DNA of 64,000 bases from Mesorhizobium sp. AR10 (GTDB lineage Bacteria > Pseudomonadota > Alphaproteobacteria > Rhizobiales > Rhizobiaceae), in assembly GCF_024746795.1 (NCBI RefSeq), contig NZ_CP080523.1, positions 124,001-188,000 of the forward strand, in the 5' to 3' direction. Below the pieces are notes generated by a model. That model was not told where the DNA came from. It saw only the letters and a program-made list of their open reading frames with translations, and made no database searches. Position numbers and translations under genes: made by a program. Below, in pieces: positions 53,968-63,634 of this stretch. The first letter of the stretch is position 1; each line of letters begins with the position of its first letter.

Positions 53968-56244
53968 ATGGCGAGGGCGCTCGCACGACCGATCGAAAAC
54001 CCGATCCGGCGGCTCAGGCTCCAGGTGCGCGGCGCCGTGCAGGGCGTCGGGTTCCGGCCCTTCGCCTACAGGCTCGCGCGGACTATGCGGCTTTCCGGCT
54101 TCGTGCTGAACGACAGTGCCGGCGTGCTGATAGAGATCGAGGGTCCGGATGCGGGCCGCTTTCCCGACGCGATCCGGACCCAGGCGCCGCCGCTCGCCCG
54201 CATCGACTCGATCGACGTGCTCGAACTCTCGCCAGCCGGTGGCGAGCGGTTCGAAATCCTCGAGAGCCTTGGCGGCAAGAGCGCGACCCGGATCGGCGCG
54301 GATGCCGCGACCTGCGCCGAATGCCGGTGTGAGCTGACCGATCCCGCGAGCCGGTACTTCGGTTATCCCTTCGTCAACTGCACCCATTGCGGCCCGCGCT
54401 TCACCATCACTCGCGCGCTGCCCTATGACCGGACGCAGACCTCGATGGCATCGTTTCCGATGTGCCGGGCCTGTGCCTCGGACTATATCGATCCGGAGAA
54501 CCGGCGCTTCCATTCCGAGCCGGTCGCCTGCCCCGATTGCGGCCCGAGTCTCAGCCATTCGATCGCGGAGATTGCGGCGCGGCTCGAAGGCGGCGCCATC
54601 GTCGCGCTCAAGGGCATAGGCGGTTTCCACCTGCTCTGCGACGCCCGCAACGATGCAGCGATCGATCTCCTCCGGCTGCGCAAGGCTCGTGACCAGAAGC
54701 CGTTTGCCGTCATGGTCGCCGGCATCGAGGCGGCGCGGCAGTTCGCACGACTGAGCGAAGCCGAAGAAGCCTTGCTGGCCTCGCCCGCGAGCCCGATCGT
54801 GGTGGTCGAGGCACGTGCCGGTGCGCTCTCCAACCTCATCGCGCCCGGCCTCGCGCGGATTGGGCTGATGCTCGCCTATGCTCCACTGCATCATGTGCTG
54901 CTCGACGAACTCGCCTGCCATTCGCCGCACCGACCTGCAGCGCTGGTCGCGACCAGCGCCAATCCCGGTGGTGAACCCCTTGTGGCCGACAACGCCGACG
55001 CCGAGCGCCGCCTTGCCGCGATTGCGGATCTGATCGTCACCCATGATCGCGACATCACCGTCCGCGCCGACGACTCCGTCATGCAGGTCATCGATGGCGC
55101 CCCGGCGTTCATCCGTCGCGCCCGCGGCTTCGTGCCCGAGCCCGTCGATCTCGGCGAGGATGGACCTGCGGTGATCGCCACCGGCGCCGACCTCAAGAAC
55201 ACTATCTGCGTCACACGTGGGCACGAGGCCTTTCTCTCGCAGCATATAGGCGGCCTCAACAATGCCGAGGCGATCCGTTTCCAGCGCGAGGCGATCACCC
55301 ATCTCTGTTCGATCCTTGACGTGAAGCCGGAATTCGCGGTCTCGGACCTGCATCCGGATTTCCGTTCCGTGCGGATGGCAGAGAGCCTGGGCCTGCCGGT
55401 CGTGGCAGTCCAGCATCATGTCGCCCATGTCGCGGCCGTGGTGGCGGAGCATCGGCTTTCCGGCCCGGTTCTCGGGCTTGCGCTCGATGGCCACGGTTTC
55501 GGCACCGATGGCACGAGTTGGGGGGGCGAAATGCTCATCGCCGATGGGGGTCATTGGCGCCGAGCGGGATCGCTTACATCGCTGCCGCTGCCCGGTGGCG
55601 ACCGCGCGGCGCGTGAGCCTTGGCGCATGGGGGTGGCAGCCCTGCAGGAGTCCGGATGCATAGATTTCGCGTCGCAGCTCTGGCCAGGTCATCGGGGTGT
55701 TGTGCAGCTCACGGCGATGTTCGAACGCGGTATGCAGCCGTCCCGGACAACCAGCCTCGGCAGGCTCTTCGATGCCGCCGCGGCGATAGCAGCCGTTCGT
55801 CTCGTCCAGAGCTATGAAGGGCAGGCGGCGATGGAGCTCGAGGCCCTGGTCCGGGCGCCGCGCTGTCTCTGCGACGGCTATGCAATCCGGGACGGGGTGC
55901 TCGATTTCCGGCCCCTTATCCTGCATCTTGCGCGGGAAGGACTGAGCGGCGCTGACGCGGCCGATGTCTTTCACGGTACGCTGATCGCGGGACTTGCGGA
56001 ATGGGCCGCGAGGGAAGCGGCACCCCTCGGCATCCCGCAGGTCGCGCTCGGCGGCGGATGCTTGATGAATCGGGTCCTTGCGGCCGGACTTGCGCAAGCG
56101 CTTCGGGACCGCGGTCTCAAGCCTTATTTGCCACGTCTCGCGCCGGCCAATGACGGCGGCATCGCGCTCGGCCAGGCCGCCCATGCGCGGCAGGTCATCA
56201 TGAACGAGAATGCATCAGCGCAGGAGAGCCGGACATGTGCTTAG
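53968..56244 (+). CDS. hypF: Carbamoyltransferase for hydrogenase cyanide ligands
   Basis: A 758-residue four-domain protein. It has an acylphosphatase domain (VRGAVQGVGFRPF, residues 20-32), a zinc-finger region starting C116-x2-C119 with four CxxC pairs, a YrdC-like domain (about 200-380), and a Kae1-like carbamoyltransferase domain (HHVAHVAAV, DGHGFGTDG, GGCLMNRVL). It turns carbamoyl phosphate into the thiocarboxamide on HypE that becomes CN. It overlaps hypC by 10 nt. Confidence 0.95.
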   Translation: MARALARPIENPIRRLRLQVRGAVQGVGFRPFAYRLARTMRLSGFVLNDSAGVLIEIEGPDAGRFPDAIRTQAPPLARIDSIDVLELSPAGGERFEILESLGGKSATRIGADAATCAECRCELTDPASRYFGYPFVNCTHCGPRFTITRALPYDRTQTSMASFPMCRACASDYIDPENRRFHSEPVACPDCGPSLSHSIAEIAARLEGGAIVALKGIGGFHLLCDARNDAAIDLLRLRKARDQKPFAVMVAGIEAARQFARLSEAEEALLASPASPIVVVEARAGALSNLIAPGLARIGLMLAYAPLHHVLLDELACHSPHRPAALVATSANPGGEPLVADNADAERRLAAIADLIVTHDRDITVRADDSVMQVIDGAPAFIRRARGFVPEPVDLGEDGPAVIATGADLKNTICVTRGHEAFLSQHIGGLNNAEAIRFQREAITHLCSILDVKPEFAVSDLHPDFRSVRMAESLGLPVVAVQHHVAHVAAVVAEHRLSGPVLGLALDGHGFGTDGTSWGGEMLIADGGHWRRAGSLTSLPLPGGDRAAREPWRMGVAALQESGCIDFASQLWPGHRGVVQLTAMFERGMQPSRTTSLGRLFDAAAAIAAVRLVQSYEGQAAMELEALVRAPRCLCDGYAIRDGVLDFRPLILHLAREGLSGADAADVFHGTLIAGLAEWAAREAAPLGIPQVALGGGCLMNRVLAAGLAQALRDRGLKPYLPRLAPANDGGIALGQAAHARQVIMNENASAQESRTCA

Positions 56245-56465
56245 CGATACCGGTCCAGGTCAAGGAAGTACTGCCCGACAACATGGCGAAGGTCACGCTC
56301 GACGGCGTCTCGAAGATCGTTTCGACCGCGCTGATCGACGATGTCCGGCCGGGCGACTATCTCCTCCTTCATGTCGGCTATGCGCTCGCGAAGATCGATC
56401 CGGAGGAGGCGGAAAGGACGCTCGCACTCATCCGAGAAGCTGCGGCCATGGGAGATGCGGCATGA
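56235..56465 (+). CDS. hypC: Hydrogenase assembly chaperone
   Basis: A 76-residue HypC starting MCLAIPVQV; C2 holds the iron in the HypCD complex. It shuttles Fe(CN)2CO to the large subunit. It overlaps hypF by 10 nt and hypD by 4 nt. Confidence 0.95.
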   Translation: MCLAIPVQVKEVLPDNMAKVTLDGVSKIVSTALIDDVRPGDYLLLHVGYALAKIDPEEAERTLALIREAAAMGDAA

Positions 56466-57625
56466 AATATATCGACGAATATCGCGACGGCAGGCTCGCC
56501 AAGGCTATCGCCCGGCAGATCGCCGCTCTCGCCGATCCGGCGCGTTCCTATCACTTCATGGAGTTCTGCGGCGGCCATACGCATGCTATTTCCCGCTATG
56601 GTCTCGAGGACCTGCTGCCGGCCAATGTGCGGATGATCCACGGACCGGGCTGTCCCGTCTGCGTGCTGCCGATCGGCCGTATCGATGCGGCGATCGCGCT
56701 CGCCATGCGGCCGGAGATCACGCTCTGCACCTATGGCGACCTGATGCGCGTGCCGGGCTCGAACGGATCGAGCCTCTTGAAGGCCAAGGCGGCCGGCGCC
56801 GATATCCGCATGGTCTATTCCACGCTCGATGCGCTCAGGATCGCCGAGGCCGAGCTCGAACACGAAGTGGTGTTCTTTGCTATCGGCTTCGAGACCACGA
56901 CGCCACCGACCGCGCTCGCGCTCAAGGCGGCGATAGCCAAGGGGCTCGGCAATTTCTCGATCTTCTGCAATCACGTGCTGACGCCGCCGGCGATCCAGAA
57001 CATCCTGGAAAGCCCTGACGTTCGCAAGCTCGGCACGATCAAGATCGACGGTTTCGTCGGCCCTGCCCATGTCTCGACCGTCATCGGCACCGAACCTTAC
57101 GAATTCTTCGCCGGGGAATTCCAGAAGCCGGTGGTGGTGGCGGGCTTCGAGCCGCTCGACGTCATCCAGGCGATCCTGATGCTGGTGCGCCAAGTCAACG
57201 ACGGCATGCACGAGGTCGAGAACCAGTATATTCGCGCCGTGACTGCGCTCGGCAACGAAAAGGCCCAGGCGGAGGTAGCGAATTTCTTCGAGCTGCGCGA
57301 GAGCTTCGAATGGCGCGGTCTCGGCGAAGTGCCCTATGGCGCGTTGCGGCTCCGGCCGCAATATGTGGCCTACGACGCCGAAAAGCGTTTTTCAATGGTG
57401 ACGCCCGCCGCGAAGGACAACCCGGCCTGCGAATGCGGCGCGATCCTGCGCGGCGTGAAGAGGCCGGCCGACTGCAAGCTGTTCGGCTCGGTCTGCACGC
57501 CCGATACACCGATGGGCTCCTGCATGGTGTCGTCGGAAGGCGCCTGCGCCGCGCACTGGACCTATGGCCGCTTCCGCGAGAAGGCGCGGCAGGTGGATGG
57601 GGGGAGGGCGGTCGCATGGACATGA
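56462..57625 (+). CDS. hypD: Hydrogenase iron-ligand assembly protein
   Basis: A 387-residue iron-sulphur protein that builds Fe(CN)2CO together with HypC. The active cysteines C36 (EFCGGHTH), C64 and C67 (GPGCPVC) and the [4Fe-4S]-binding C-terminal cysteines (CECGAILRG, CKLFGSVCTP) are visible. The start overlaps hypC by 4 nt (ATGA). The last 10 nt overlap the hypE start. This is the hydrogenase gene and is unrelated to the hydroxyproline deaminase sometimes given the same name. Confidence 0.95.
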   Translation: MKYIDEYRDGRLAKAIARQIAALADPARSYHFMEFCGGHTHAISRYGLEDLLPANVRMIHGPGCPVCVLPIGRIDAAIALAMRPEITLCTYGDLMRVPGSNGSSLLKAKAAGADIRMVYSTLDALRIAEAELEHEVVFFAIGFETTTPPTALALKAAIAKGLGNFSIFCNHVLTPPAIQNILESPDVRKLGTIKIDGFVGPAHVSTVIGTEPYEFFAGEFQKPVVVAGFEPLDVIQAILMLVRQVNDGMHEVENQYIRAVTALGNEKAQAEVANFFELRESFEWRGLGEVPYGALRLRPQYVAYDAEKRFSMVTPAAKDNPACECGAILRGVKRPADCKLFGSVCTPDTPMGSCMVSSEGACAAHWTYGRFREKARQVDGGRAVAWT

Positions 57626-58668
57626 TGATCAAGGCCTACAGGCGCAAGCTCGATGTCGCCAACGGCCGTGTTGACCTCTCGCACGGGGCCGGCGGGCGCG
57701 CCATGGGCCAGTTGATCGAGGGCATTTTCCACAAGGCCTTCGACAATGACTGGCTGAGGGCCGGCAACGACCAGTCGGCCTTTTCGGTGCCTGGCGGGCG
57801 GATGGTGATGACCACGGACGGCTACGTCGTTTCGCCGCTTTTCTTCCCCGGCGGCAATATCGGCACCCTCGCCGTGCACGGCACGATCAACGACATCGCC
57901 ATGGCGGGCGCGGTACCGCTCTATCTGTCGGCAAGCTTCATCATCGAGGAGGGTTTTCCGTTCGCCGATCTCGAGCGCATCGCCCAGAGCATGGGCGCCG
58001 CCTCACGCGAGGCCGGCGTGCCGATCATCACCGGCGACACCAAGGTCGTCGAGCGCGGCAAGGCCGACGGCGTCTTCATCTCGACCGCCGGCGTCGGCAT
58101 GGTTCCGGACGGGCTCGATCTCCGGTCGGACGCCGCCCGGCCCGGCGATGCGGTGATCATTTCCGGCTCGATCGGAGACCATGGCGTCGCCGTGATGTCG
58201 AAACACGAGAACCTGGAATTCGACACCGACATCGCCTCCGACAGCGCGGCCCTGCATGGGTTGGTAGCAGACATGGTCGCGGCTGGCGGGGCGCATATCC
58301 GGCTAATGCGTGATCCGACCCGCGGCGGCATCGCCGCGACGCTGAACGAGATCGCCAGCCAGTCGCGGGTCGGCTTCCGCATCGACGAAGACAAGATCCC
58401 GCTCAAACCGGAAGTGGCTGCAGCCTGCGAGTTCCTCGGCCTCGATCCGCTCTATGTCGCCAATGAAGGGAAACTGGTAGCAGTCGTGGCGCCGGAGGGC
58501 GCTGACGCCGTGCTCGCGACGATGCGCGCCCATCCGCTTGGCAGTGAGGCGGCGCTGGTCGGCCACGTCGTGGCCGACGACAACTGCTTTGTCCAAATGA
58601 CGACCTCGTTTGGCGGCGGCCGGATTGTCGACTGGCTGTCGGGCGAACAACTGCCCCGGATCTGCTAA
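57616..58668 (+). CDS. hypE: Hydrogenase cyanide-ligand dehydratase
   Basis: A 350-residue PurM-fold protein. It has the DLSHGAGGRAMGQLI N-terminal motif, the ATP-binding NDIAMAGAVPLYLS region, and the required C-terminal PRIC, in which C350 is carbamoylated by HypF and dehydrated to thiocyanate. The TAA stop at 58666-58668 is also the left target duplication of an insertion sequence, so the reading frame is untouched. Downstream genes are cut off from the operon. Confidence 0.95.
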   Translation: MDMMIKAYRRKLDVANGRVDLSHGAGGRAMGQLIEGIFHKAFDNDWLRAGNDQSAFSVPGGRMVMTTDGYVVSPLFFPGGNIGTLAVHGTINDIAMAGAVPLYLSASFIIEEGFPFADLERIAQSMGAASREAGVPIITGDTKVVERGKADGVFISTAGVGMVPDGLDLRSDAARPGDAVIISGSIGDHGVAVMSKHENLEFDTDIASDSAALHGLVADMVAAGGAHIRLMRDPTRGGIAATLNEIASQSRVGFRIDEDKIPLKPEVAAACEFLGLDPLYVANEGKLVAVVAPEGADAVLATMRAHPLGSEAALVGHVVADDNCFVQMTTSFGGGRIVDWLSGEQLPRIC

Positions 58669-59575
58669 GAGTCGGTTTGGAAAATCACGGATGGGCGTTT
58701 CTGCGTAGCATGATGCCGCCCATGGCGACGAGGATCATGGCCTGCGAGACATCGATGCGCTGCTCGTAATCGCGCACGAGGCGTCGCCACCGGATCATCC
58801 ATCCGAACGTCCGTTCGACGACCCAGCGACGCGGTAGAACCTTGAAGCCTTTCTGGTCGTCGGAGCGGCGGATGATCTCGACGATGAAGTCGAGATAGCA
58901 GGCCTTATCCATCAGCTTGAGCCGGTCATAGGCCCCGTCGGCGAAGAGATGCTTGACCCACGGCCAGCGTTTGCGGATGCCGTCGAGTATCGCCTGCGCA
59001 CCCGCGCTGTCGGAGATGTCAGCGGTGGTCAGGTTGACCATCAGGAGCCGTCCGTCCGTATCGACCGCAATATGGCGCTTGCGCCCGACGATCTTCTTAC
59101 CCGCGTCGTAGCCTCGTGCTTTTGCATGGGGTGCCTTGATCGACTGACTATCAATCACACCAGCGCTGGGTGAAGGTTCGCGACCCTGCCGCTCGCGGTC
59201 GAGCATCAGTTCCACGTCGTGGATCGTCTGAAAAAGGAAGCGCCGTGCCAACTCGCGGAACCAGCTATAGACCTTCTGCCACGGCCCAAAATGAATGGGC
59301 AACATCCGCCACCTACAGCCTGAGCGCACCAGATAGCGCACCGCGTTGATTACCTCCCGAAAATCCACCTCGCGGGGACGCCCACGCCGACCAGGAACCG
59401 GCATCAGTGGCGCGATCCGCTCCCATTCCTCATCTGTCAGATCACACGGATAACGCTTCGTCTTACGCGCGATCTTGGCAACACGGCCACGGCTCTGTTC
59501 GGTCCACATCCACGCTCTGAACCAGACTTCATGCGCAAACGAAACCCCTCAAATCCGATTTTCCAAACAGCCTCT
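58669..59575 (-). mobile_element. IS5-family (IS1031-like) element at the hypE stop codon
   Basis: A 907-bp element with imperfect inverted ends (GAGTCGGTTTGGAAAATC and GAGGCTGTTTGGAAAATC). It is flanked by a 3-bp TAA duplication at 58666-58668 and 59576-59578. It carries one intact transposase gene. Removing the element plus one TAA restores hypE-TAA-GAGAGGGTG-ATG, the expected hypE/hypX junction. Confidence 0.92.
58685..59509 (-). CDS. IS5-family transposase (IS1031 group)
   Basis: A 274-residue transposase of the DDE_Tnp_1 type with an N-terminal insertion-element domain ([20 protein letters not shown]). The catalytic pattern is [24 protein letters not shown] and [18 protein letters not shown]. 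The frame is intact from a start inside the element. The 3-bp TNA target duplication fits this subgroup. Confidence 0.92.
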   Translation of the reverse strand: MWTEQSRGRVAKIARKTKRYPCDLTDEEWERIAPLMPVPGRRGRPREVDFREVINAVRYLVRSGCRWRMLPIHFGPWQKVYSWFRELARRFLFQTIHDVELMLDRERQGREPSPSAGVIDSQSIKAPHAKARGYDAGKKIVGRKRHIAVDTDGRLLMVNLTTADISDSAGAQAILDGIRKRWPWVKHLFADGAYDRLKLMDKACYLDFIVEIIRRSDDQKGFKVLPRRWVVERTFGWMIRWRRLVRDYEQRIDVSQAMILVAMGGIMLRRNAHP

Positions 59576-59586
59576 AAGAGAGGGTG

Positions 59587-60420
59587 ATGCGCATCCTGCT
59601 TCTCTGCCACAATTTCAACTGGCTCTCCCAGCGCCTGCATGTCGACCTGAGACGGGCTGGTCACGAAGTGACGGTCGAGCTTGACATCCATGACGACTTC
59701 ACTCGCGAGGCGGTCGCTCTCTTTTCGCCGGACCTCGTGATCGCGCCCTTCCTCAGGCGGCCGATCCCGGCCGATGTCTGGCGCGGAACGCTGTGCCTGA
59801 TCGTCCATCCGGGCATCCGTGGCGACCGCGGCGGCCCGAGCGCCCTCGACTCGGCGATCCTCGACGGCGAAGCGACCTGGGGCGTCACACTGATCGAGGC
59901 CCGGAAGGAGATGGATGCGGGGCCTGTCTGGGCTTGGGCGGAATTTCCGATGCGCCCCGCTCGGAAGTCGAGCCTCTACCGACATGAAGTGACCCAGGCT
60001 GCCGTAGCCTGCGTCTTCGAAGCGATTGGCCGCATCGAGCGCAGGGAAGGGGCGGCGCTGCCGGCGAACTGGGGCAGGGTGCGAGCGACCCGCCTGCCGG
60101 AGGTCCGACCGTATCCTCGACCCGACCCGACACTCGGCCGAGGAAGCGCTACGCATCATCCGGGCGTCGGACGGAGATCCCGGCGCTACGATGACGATCG
60201 CCGGACAGACTTTCCTGGTGTTTGACGCCGAGCGTGCGGAAGGAGTTCCGGGGCCTGCCGGCGCGCTGATCGGCCGTTCGCGGCACGCTCTAGCCATGGC
60301 TTCCGTGAGGGGGCGCTGTGGATTGGCCATCTCCGGCGACCGGATTCCCGCTCGCTGAAACTGCCGGCGCTCCGGCTGCTCGGTGCCGAAGCAAGATGGA
60401 GTATTCGGCTTGAGCCCCAT
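59587..60420 (+). pseudogene. hypX: hypX remnant (hydrogenase CO-ligand synthesis protein)
   Basis: The first ~185 codons (MRILLLCHNFNWLSQRLHVD...) form the formyl-THF-binding domain of HypX, with the HPGIRGDRGGPSALDSAI motif. After RPYPRP the frame shifts. A second frame continues with SAEEALRIIRASDGDPGATM to about 60290, and a third with GALWIGHLRRPDS and LKLPALRLLGAE to about 60400. The whole C-terminal enoyl-CoA-hydratase-like domain is missing where an IS110 end begins. HypX makes the active-site CO from formyl groups under air. The true ATG is 59587, with GAGAGGG just before it. Confidence 0.88.
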
Positions 60421-60605
60421 AGTTGGAGGATGCAGGAGGTGCTGGGCTTCGAGCTGATGATAGAACGTGGTCTGCGTGGAGCAGCCACAAAGCATCAGAA
60501 AGGAAGCGCAGCATGAAATATTATGCCGGATTGGACGCCTCAGTGAAAGAGACGTCGATATGCATCGTGGACGAAAACGGGCGCAAAGCGGAAGGGTTCA
60601 GGGCT
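60421..60605 (+). pseudogene. IS110-family left-end remnant
   Basis: From ATG 60513 the frame reads MKYYAGLDASVKETSICIVD, the N-terminus of IS110 transposases (first catalytic Asp in GLDAS). After about 30 codons the similarity stops. The ~90 bases before it resemble the IS110 leader. It marks the point where hypX is truncated. Confidence 0.75.
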
Positions 60606-60733
60606 TTCGCTATAGCGGTAGCGCATGGACTGCCGGTGCTGTCATTGCGCCGAATTTGGACTGTAGACGACGGGGAATTGACGGGGCCTCTCTGGGAAAT
60701 AGTCTACCGCGAAAAAGCCCCGCCGGAATCAGC

Positions 60734-60886
60734 CTAGAGTTTCTTGCACGTATCACATTTTGGATGACCGCCTGTGCCTGACACACGGTTGTAAGATTCG
60801 ATATTATTTCCTTCAGTGCACTTGTCATTGTCGTGGTGGACCTTTGTTCCAACACGCTTGGAATGAAAAGGATTCACTTTGGCCAT
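60734..60886 (-). CDS. Small hypothetical protein with CxxC motif
   Basis: A 50-residue frame starting MAKVNPFHSKRVGTKVHHDN and ending GGHPKCDTCKKL, with a lone Cys at 27 and a C-terminal C-x2-C. GGAG lies 7 nt before the ATG on the minus strand. The residue order has low-complexity polar character typical of small conserved proteins, and the cysteines could bind zinc. Function unknown. It shares the leader pattern CGGAGTCTA with the small gene at 61381-61563. Confidence 0.6.
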   Translation of the reverse strand: MAKVNPFHSKRVGTKVHHDNDKCTEGNNIESYNRVSGTGGHPKCDTCKKL

Positions 60887-61086
60887 TTTAGACTCCGAAT
60901 CGGTTGTTTTCGTACGATCTGATATTTATCAGAAAGGGCCTGTGGAGTCCTTTTAGATTCGAGCCTCAGTATTCCATTTTAGAGTATTGCGACGACAAAC
61001 AAAGTGTGCACTGCAACATTTTGCTCCTCTTGCATCGAGCCAAAACGATCGCTAAAGATTTTTGGTCTTAAGCGGGCGGATATTGC

Positions 61087-61329
61087 ATGGTTTTTTGTCG
61101 TCTAGGCGTGGTCGCTCTTGGTGTGGCATCATTCGTCGGCTGCGCTCATGCTCAGGAAGCCTGCGACCCCAACTACTCGGGCAGTTGTGTTCCAATAGCC
61201 AGCGACGTCGATTGTTCTTCTGGCAGTGGCAATGGCCCCGCATATGCACACGGGCCGGTCACTGTCGTAGGCACGGATATCTATGATCTCGACCGCGACC
61301 ATGACGGGGTAGGCTGCGAAAACGGCTAG
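61087..61329 (+). CDS. Small secreted excalibur-domain protein
   Basis: An 80-residue protein with a signal peptide (MVFCRLGVVALGVASFVGCA, cleavage likely after AHA at 23). The mature part is CDPNYSG.CVPIASDVDC ending in DLDRDHDGVGCE, the excalibur calcium-binding pattern with paired cysteines. It should be periplasmic or extracellular. A lipoprotein reading (VGC) is possible but the box is poor. Function unknown beyond the domain; it stands alone. Confidence 0.7.
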   Translation: MVFCRLGVVALGVASFVGCAHAQEACDPNYSGSCVPIASDVDCSSGSGNGPAYAHGPVTVVGTDIYDLDRDHDGVGCENG

Positions 61330-61380
61330 AGCCAACGCTACCCAGCCGCAGGGGAATGGCGGCTACGGAGTTGGCGCAAA

Positions 61381-61563
61381 CTAGCCTTTCCCAGCTTCGC
61401 GTTTCCGGCGCACCAATTCTTTTATCTGCTCATTGGTGAGTTTCGGAGCGTGGGCGATTTTATTCAACACAGCCTCAAAGGCGGCGTCGGACTGATCGGT
61501 TTTCAGTTCGCGAGCGGCTTCGCGGAACTTGTCGATTTGCGGCTTGTCCACTGGCTTAGCCAT
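61381..61563 (-). CDS. Small hypothetical helical protein
   Basis: A 60-residue charged, helical protein (MAKPVDKPQIDKFREAAREL ... EQIKELVRRKREAGKG). GGAG lies 12 nt before the ATG. It is not recognised. Its composition (Lys, Glu, Asp and Ala rich) and length suggest a real small protein. A GGGCGGGG/CCCCGCCC hairpin stands at 61603-61624 upstream. Confidence 0.55.
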   Translation of the reverse strand: MAKPVDKPQIDKFREAARELKTDQSDAAFEAVLNKIAHAPKLTNEQIKELVRRKREAGKG

Positions 61564-61814
61564 AGGAATATAGACTCCGATTCGTGCGTATGCTCAACGA
61601 ACGGGCGGGGATCACTCCCCGCCCAAACTCTATCTTATGAGGCGCGGTTGGGAATAGCCCGCCGCGCGCGGTAAGTGGAGCATGGGTAGCTCCAGTCTCC
61701 CGGCAACTGTCCAGTGCCGGGTCTGGCCCCGTCCAGCGGAAGTTCAGCCATTCAGAAGACCATCTGACTGGCTCTCGTTTGACGAACCTGGCAGTTCGTC
61801 GGTGACGCAAACCT

Positions 61815-63441
61815 CCTAGCCGCCTAGATGCACGGCGATCGGCTTTCGGCAGCCTGCATCGGCGATCTGGCCGCCCTCGGGGTGCATTTTGACAAGCCTC
61901 CTCGGGCGCCGGCGATGATCCGTCGTGATGGCAGGCGGGGTTTGCAGGTTGCGGTCGGCGGGTTCGTTTCGGGGCGCCTGCGCCCCATCGTTATGTCGCG
62001 AGTTGGGGGATGCGATCGAGGACGATGCGCAGAATACGCTGGTCGGGGCAGGATGTCGGCAGGTGCAGGCGGATCTGCGTTTTCATCTCGACCACCCGCG
62101 CGGCGATCTTGATGAGGCGCAATCGCAGCGTGTCGAATTGGGCGACGGCAAAGCTCGAGCGTTTGGGCATCGCAGCGCGCAGGCCCCACATCAGCCAATA
62201 GGCGCCGGCATGCAGGAACAGCCGGAACTGGTTGGCCGTCGCTCTTGTGCAGGATGTGCGGTCGGCGGCAAGATGCGTCTTCCAGGACTTGATGTGGTTC
62301 TCGGCCGCGCCGCGCCGGCAGTAGAGGTCCTCGTAGAGCGCCTTGGCCTTGCCACTGGCCAGATTGGTGACGATGAAGCGGGTGTCGGCTCCTTTGGCGC
62401 CGACCTCGACCCGCGCGATGATGCGCTCCACGCGGCTCCAACTGGCGGCGCCGTCAAAGAACTCCTTGAAGCGGCGGACCTTGTTCGATTTCGCCGACGC
62501 CTCAAAACGCGCCAGCGTGGTGGCTTCCAGATGCGCGACATGCTCGCGCAGCGTCGTGGTGGGCACCACGCCGAGGATGAAGTCTACCCCGTTGGCGCGG
62601 CACCAGTCGATGACCTGCGGACCGCAGTAGTGGCTGTCGGCCCGGATCAGGATCCGTGTGTTCGGCCAATTGCTCCGGATCGCCCGCACGAGGCGGCGCA
62701 GGTGGGGGCAGATCTCAGCCCCGCTCGGCCGCCTGGCCGGTCGCAGGATCGCGCTGACGAACCGGCCCGCACCGTCGAACACTACGATCGGCTGGAAGCC
62801 GTATTGTCGTAATGCGCGTTGAACAGGCGAAGCTGTTGGCCTCCGTGCACAGCGTCAAACGTGTCGTCGATGTCGAGCACGATCCGCTTCGGCACCTGCC
62901 GGAAGGAGGCGCAATAGAGATCGACCATCGCCCGCCCCATGGCGACCAGCTCCCGCACGCCGGGCAGGTTCTCCAGCCGGCACAGCGTCGATTGTGAGGC
63001 CAGATCCCGACCCGACGGCAGTGCATCCTGGGCCATCTTGAAGACCGGATCGGAGCGCAGCCGGTTGGCGTCATTGCCATCCTCATAGCTGGCGGCGATC
63101 ATCTTCATGCGAAAGCCGATCATGTCCGCCAGGCTGTGGACGACCTGGTCCGGGCAGCGCGGATCATCGATGCAACGCGCCAGACGGTCGGCCACCGCAG
63201 TCGTTTTTCCACCTCCGCCAGAGCCAGAACGCCGCTGTTGGACGACAGCATGCCGCCGTCAAAACGGGCGACGACGGACTTGCCGCCGACAGATGACAAA
63301 CCGCTCAGCGGCGGGGTAAGATCATTCATGGCGGGTGTGGTCTCCGGGAAATCATTCGGATCGGCTTTAGCAACCAAATCCTACGTCATTTCAACGGCTT
63401 GCACCACATCCGCCAACCCACCCTGAATTTTTCGGGCTAGG
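61815..63441 (-). mobile_element. IS1380-family element, decayed
   Basis: About 1.63 kb bounded by CCTAGCC at 61815 and GGCTAGG ending at 63441, matching the short terminal repeats of IS1380. The transposase inside is frameshifted. No target duplication was confirmed. Confidence 0.75.
61991..63329 (-). pseudogene. IS1380 transposase, frameshifted
   Basis: Three pieces in order: MNDLTPPLSGLSSVGGKSVV ... LALAEVEKRL (from 63329); RLARCIDDPRCPDQVVHSLA ... IVLDIDDTFDAVHGGQQLRL; and then FDGAGRFVSAILRPARRPSG ... RRGAAENHIKSWK to the stop at 61991. The two frame changes lie near 63200 and 62800. The DDE motifs (LDIDDT, ADSHYC, AENHIK) are all present but no single frame spans them. Confidence 0.85.
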
Positions 63442-63510
63442 AGGGACTCTGTACGTCTAGATGCGATTCGTTCGCATCTCTCAGCCGTAAGGCTGGGTGG
63501 CGGTAAGTGA

Positions 63511-63552
63511 ACTCCAAAACGAAAAGGGTTGGCCTCTCGGTCAGCCCTTTTT
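63511..63552 (+). terminator. Rho-independent terminator-like hairpin
   Basis: AAAAGGGTTGGCC and GGTCAGCCCTTTTTG form a stem with G-U pairs and a TCTC loop, flanked by A and T runs. It could end transcription in either direction between the IS1380 and IS1595 elements. Confidence 0.7.
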
Positions 63553-63634
63553 GTTTGGAGGCCATCTAGGCCTCGTATACCGCCAGACCGGGAACTCTAA
63601 CTGCGCCGCCTTGCGGAAGTGCGTTCGCTTCTCG

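Noticed and set aside
53707..56184. An 825-codon frame antisense to hypF
   Set aside because: High-GC codon bias leaves the opposite strand open; it has no ribosome-binding site or motifs and hypF is unambiguous.
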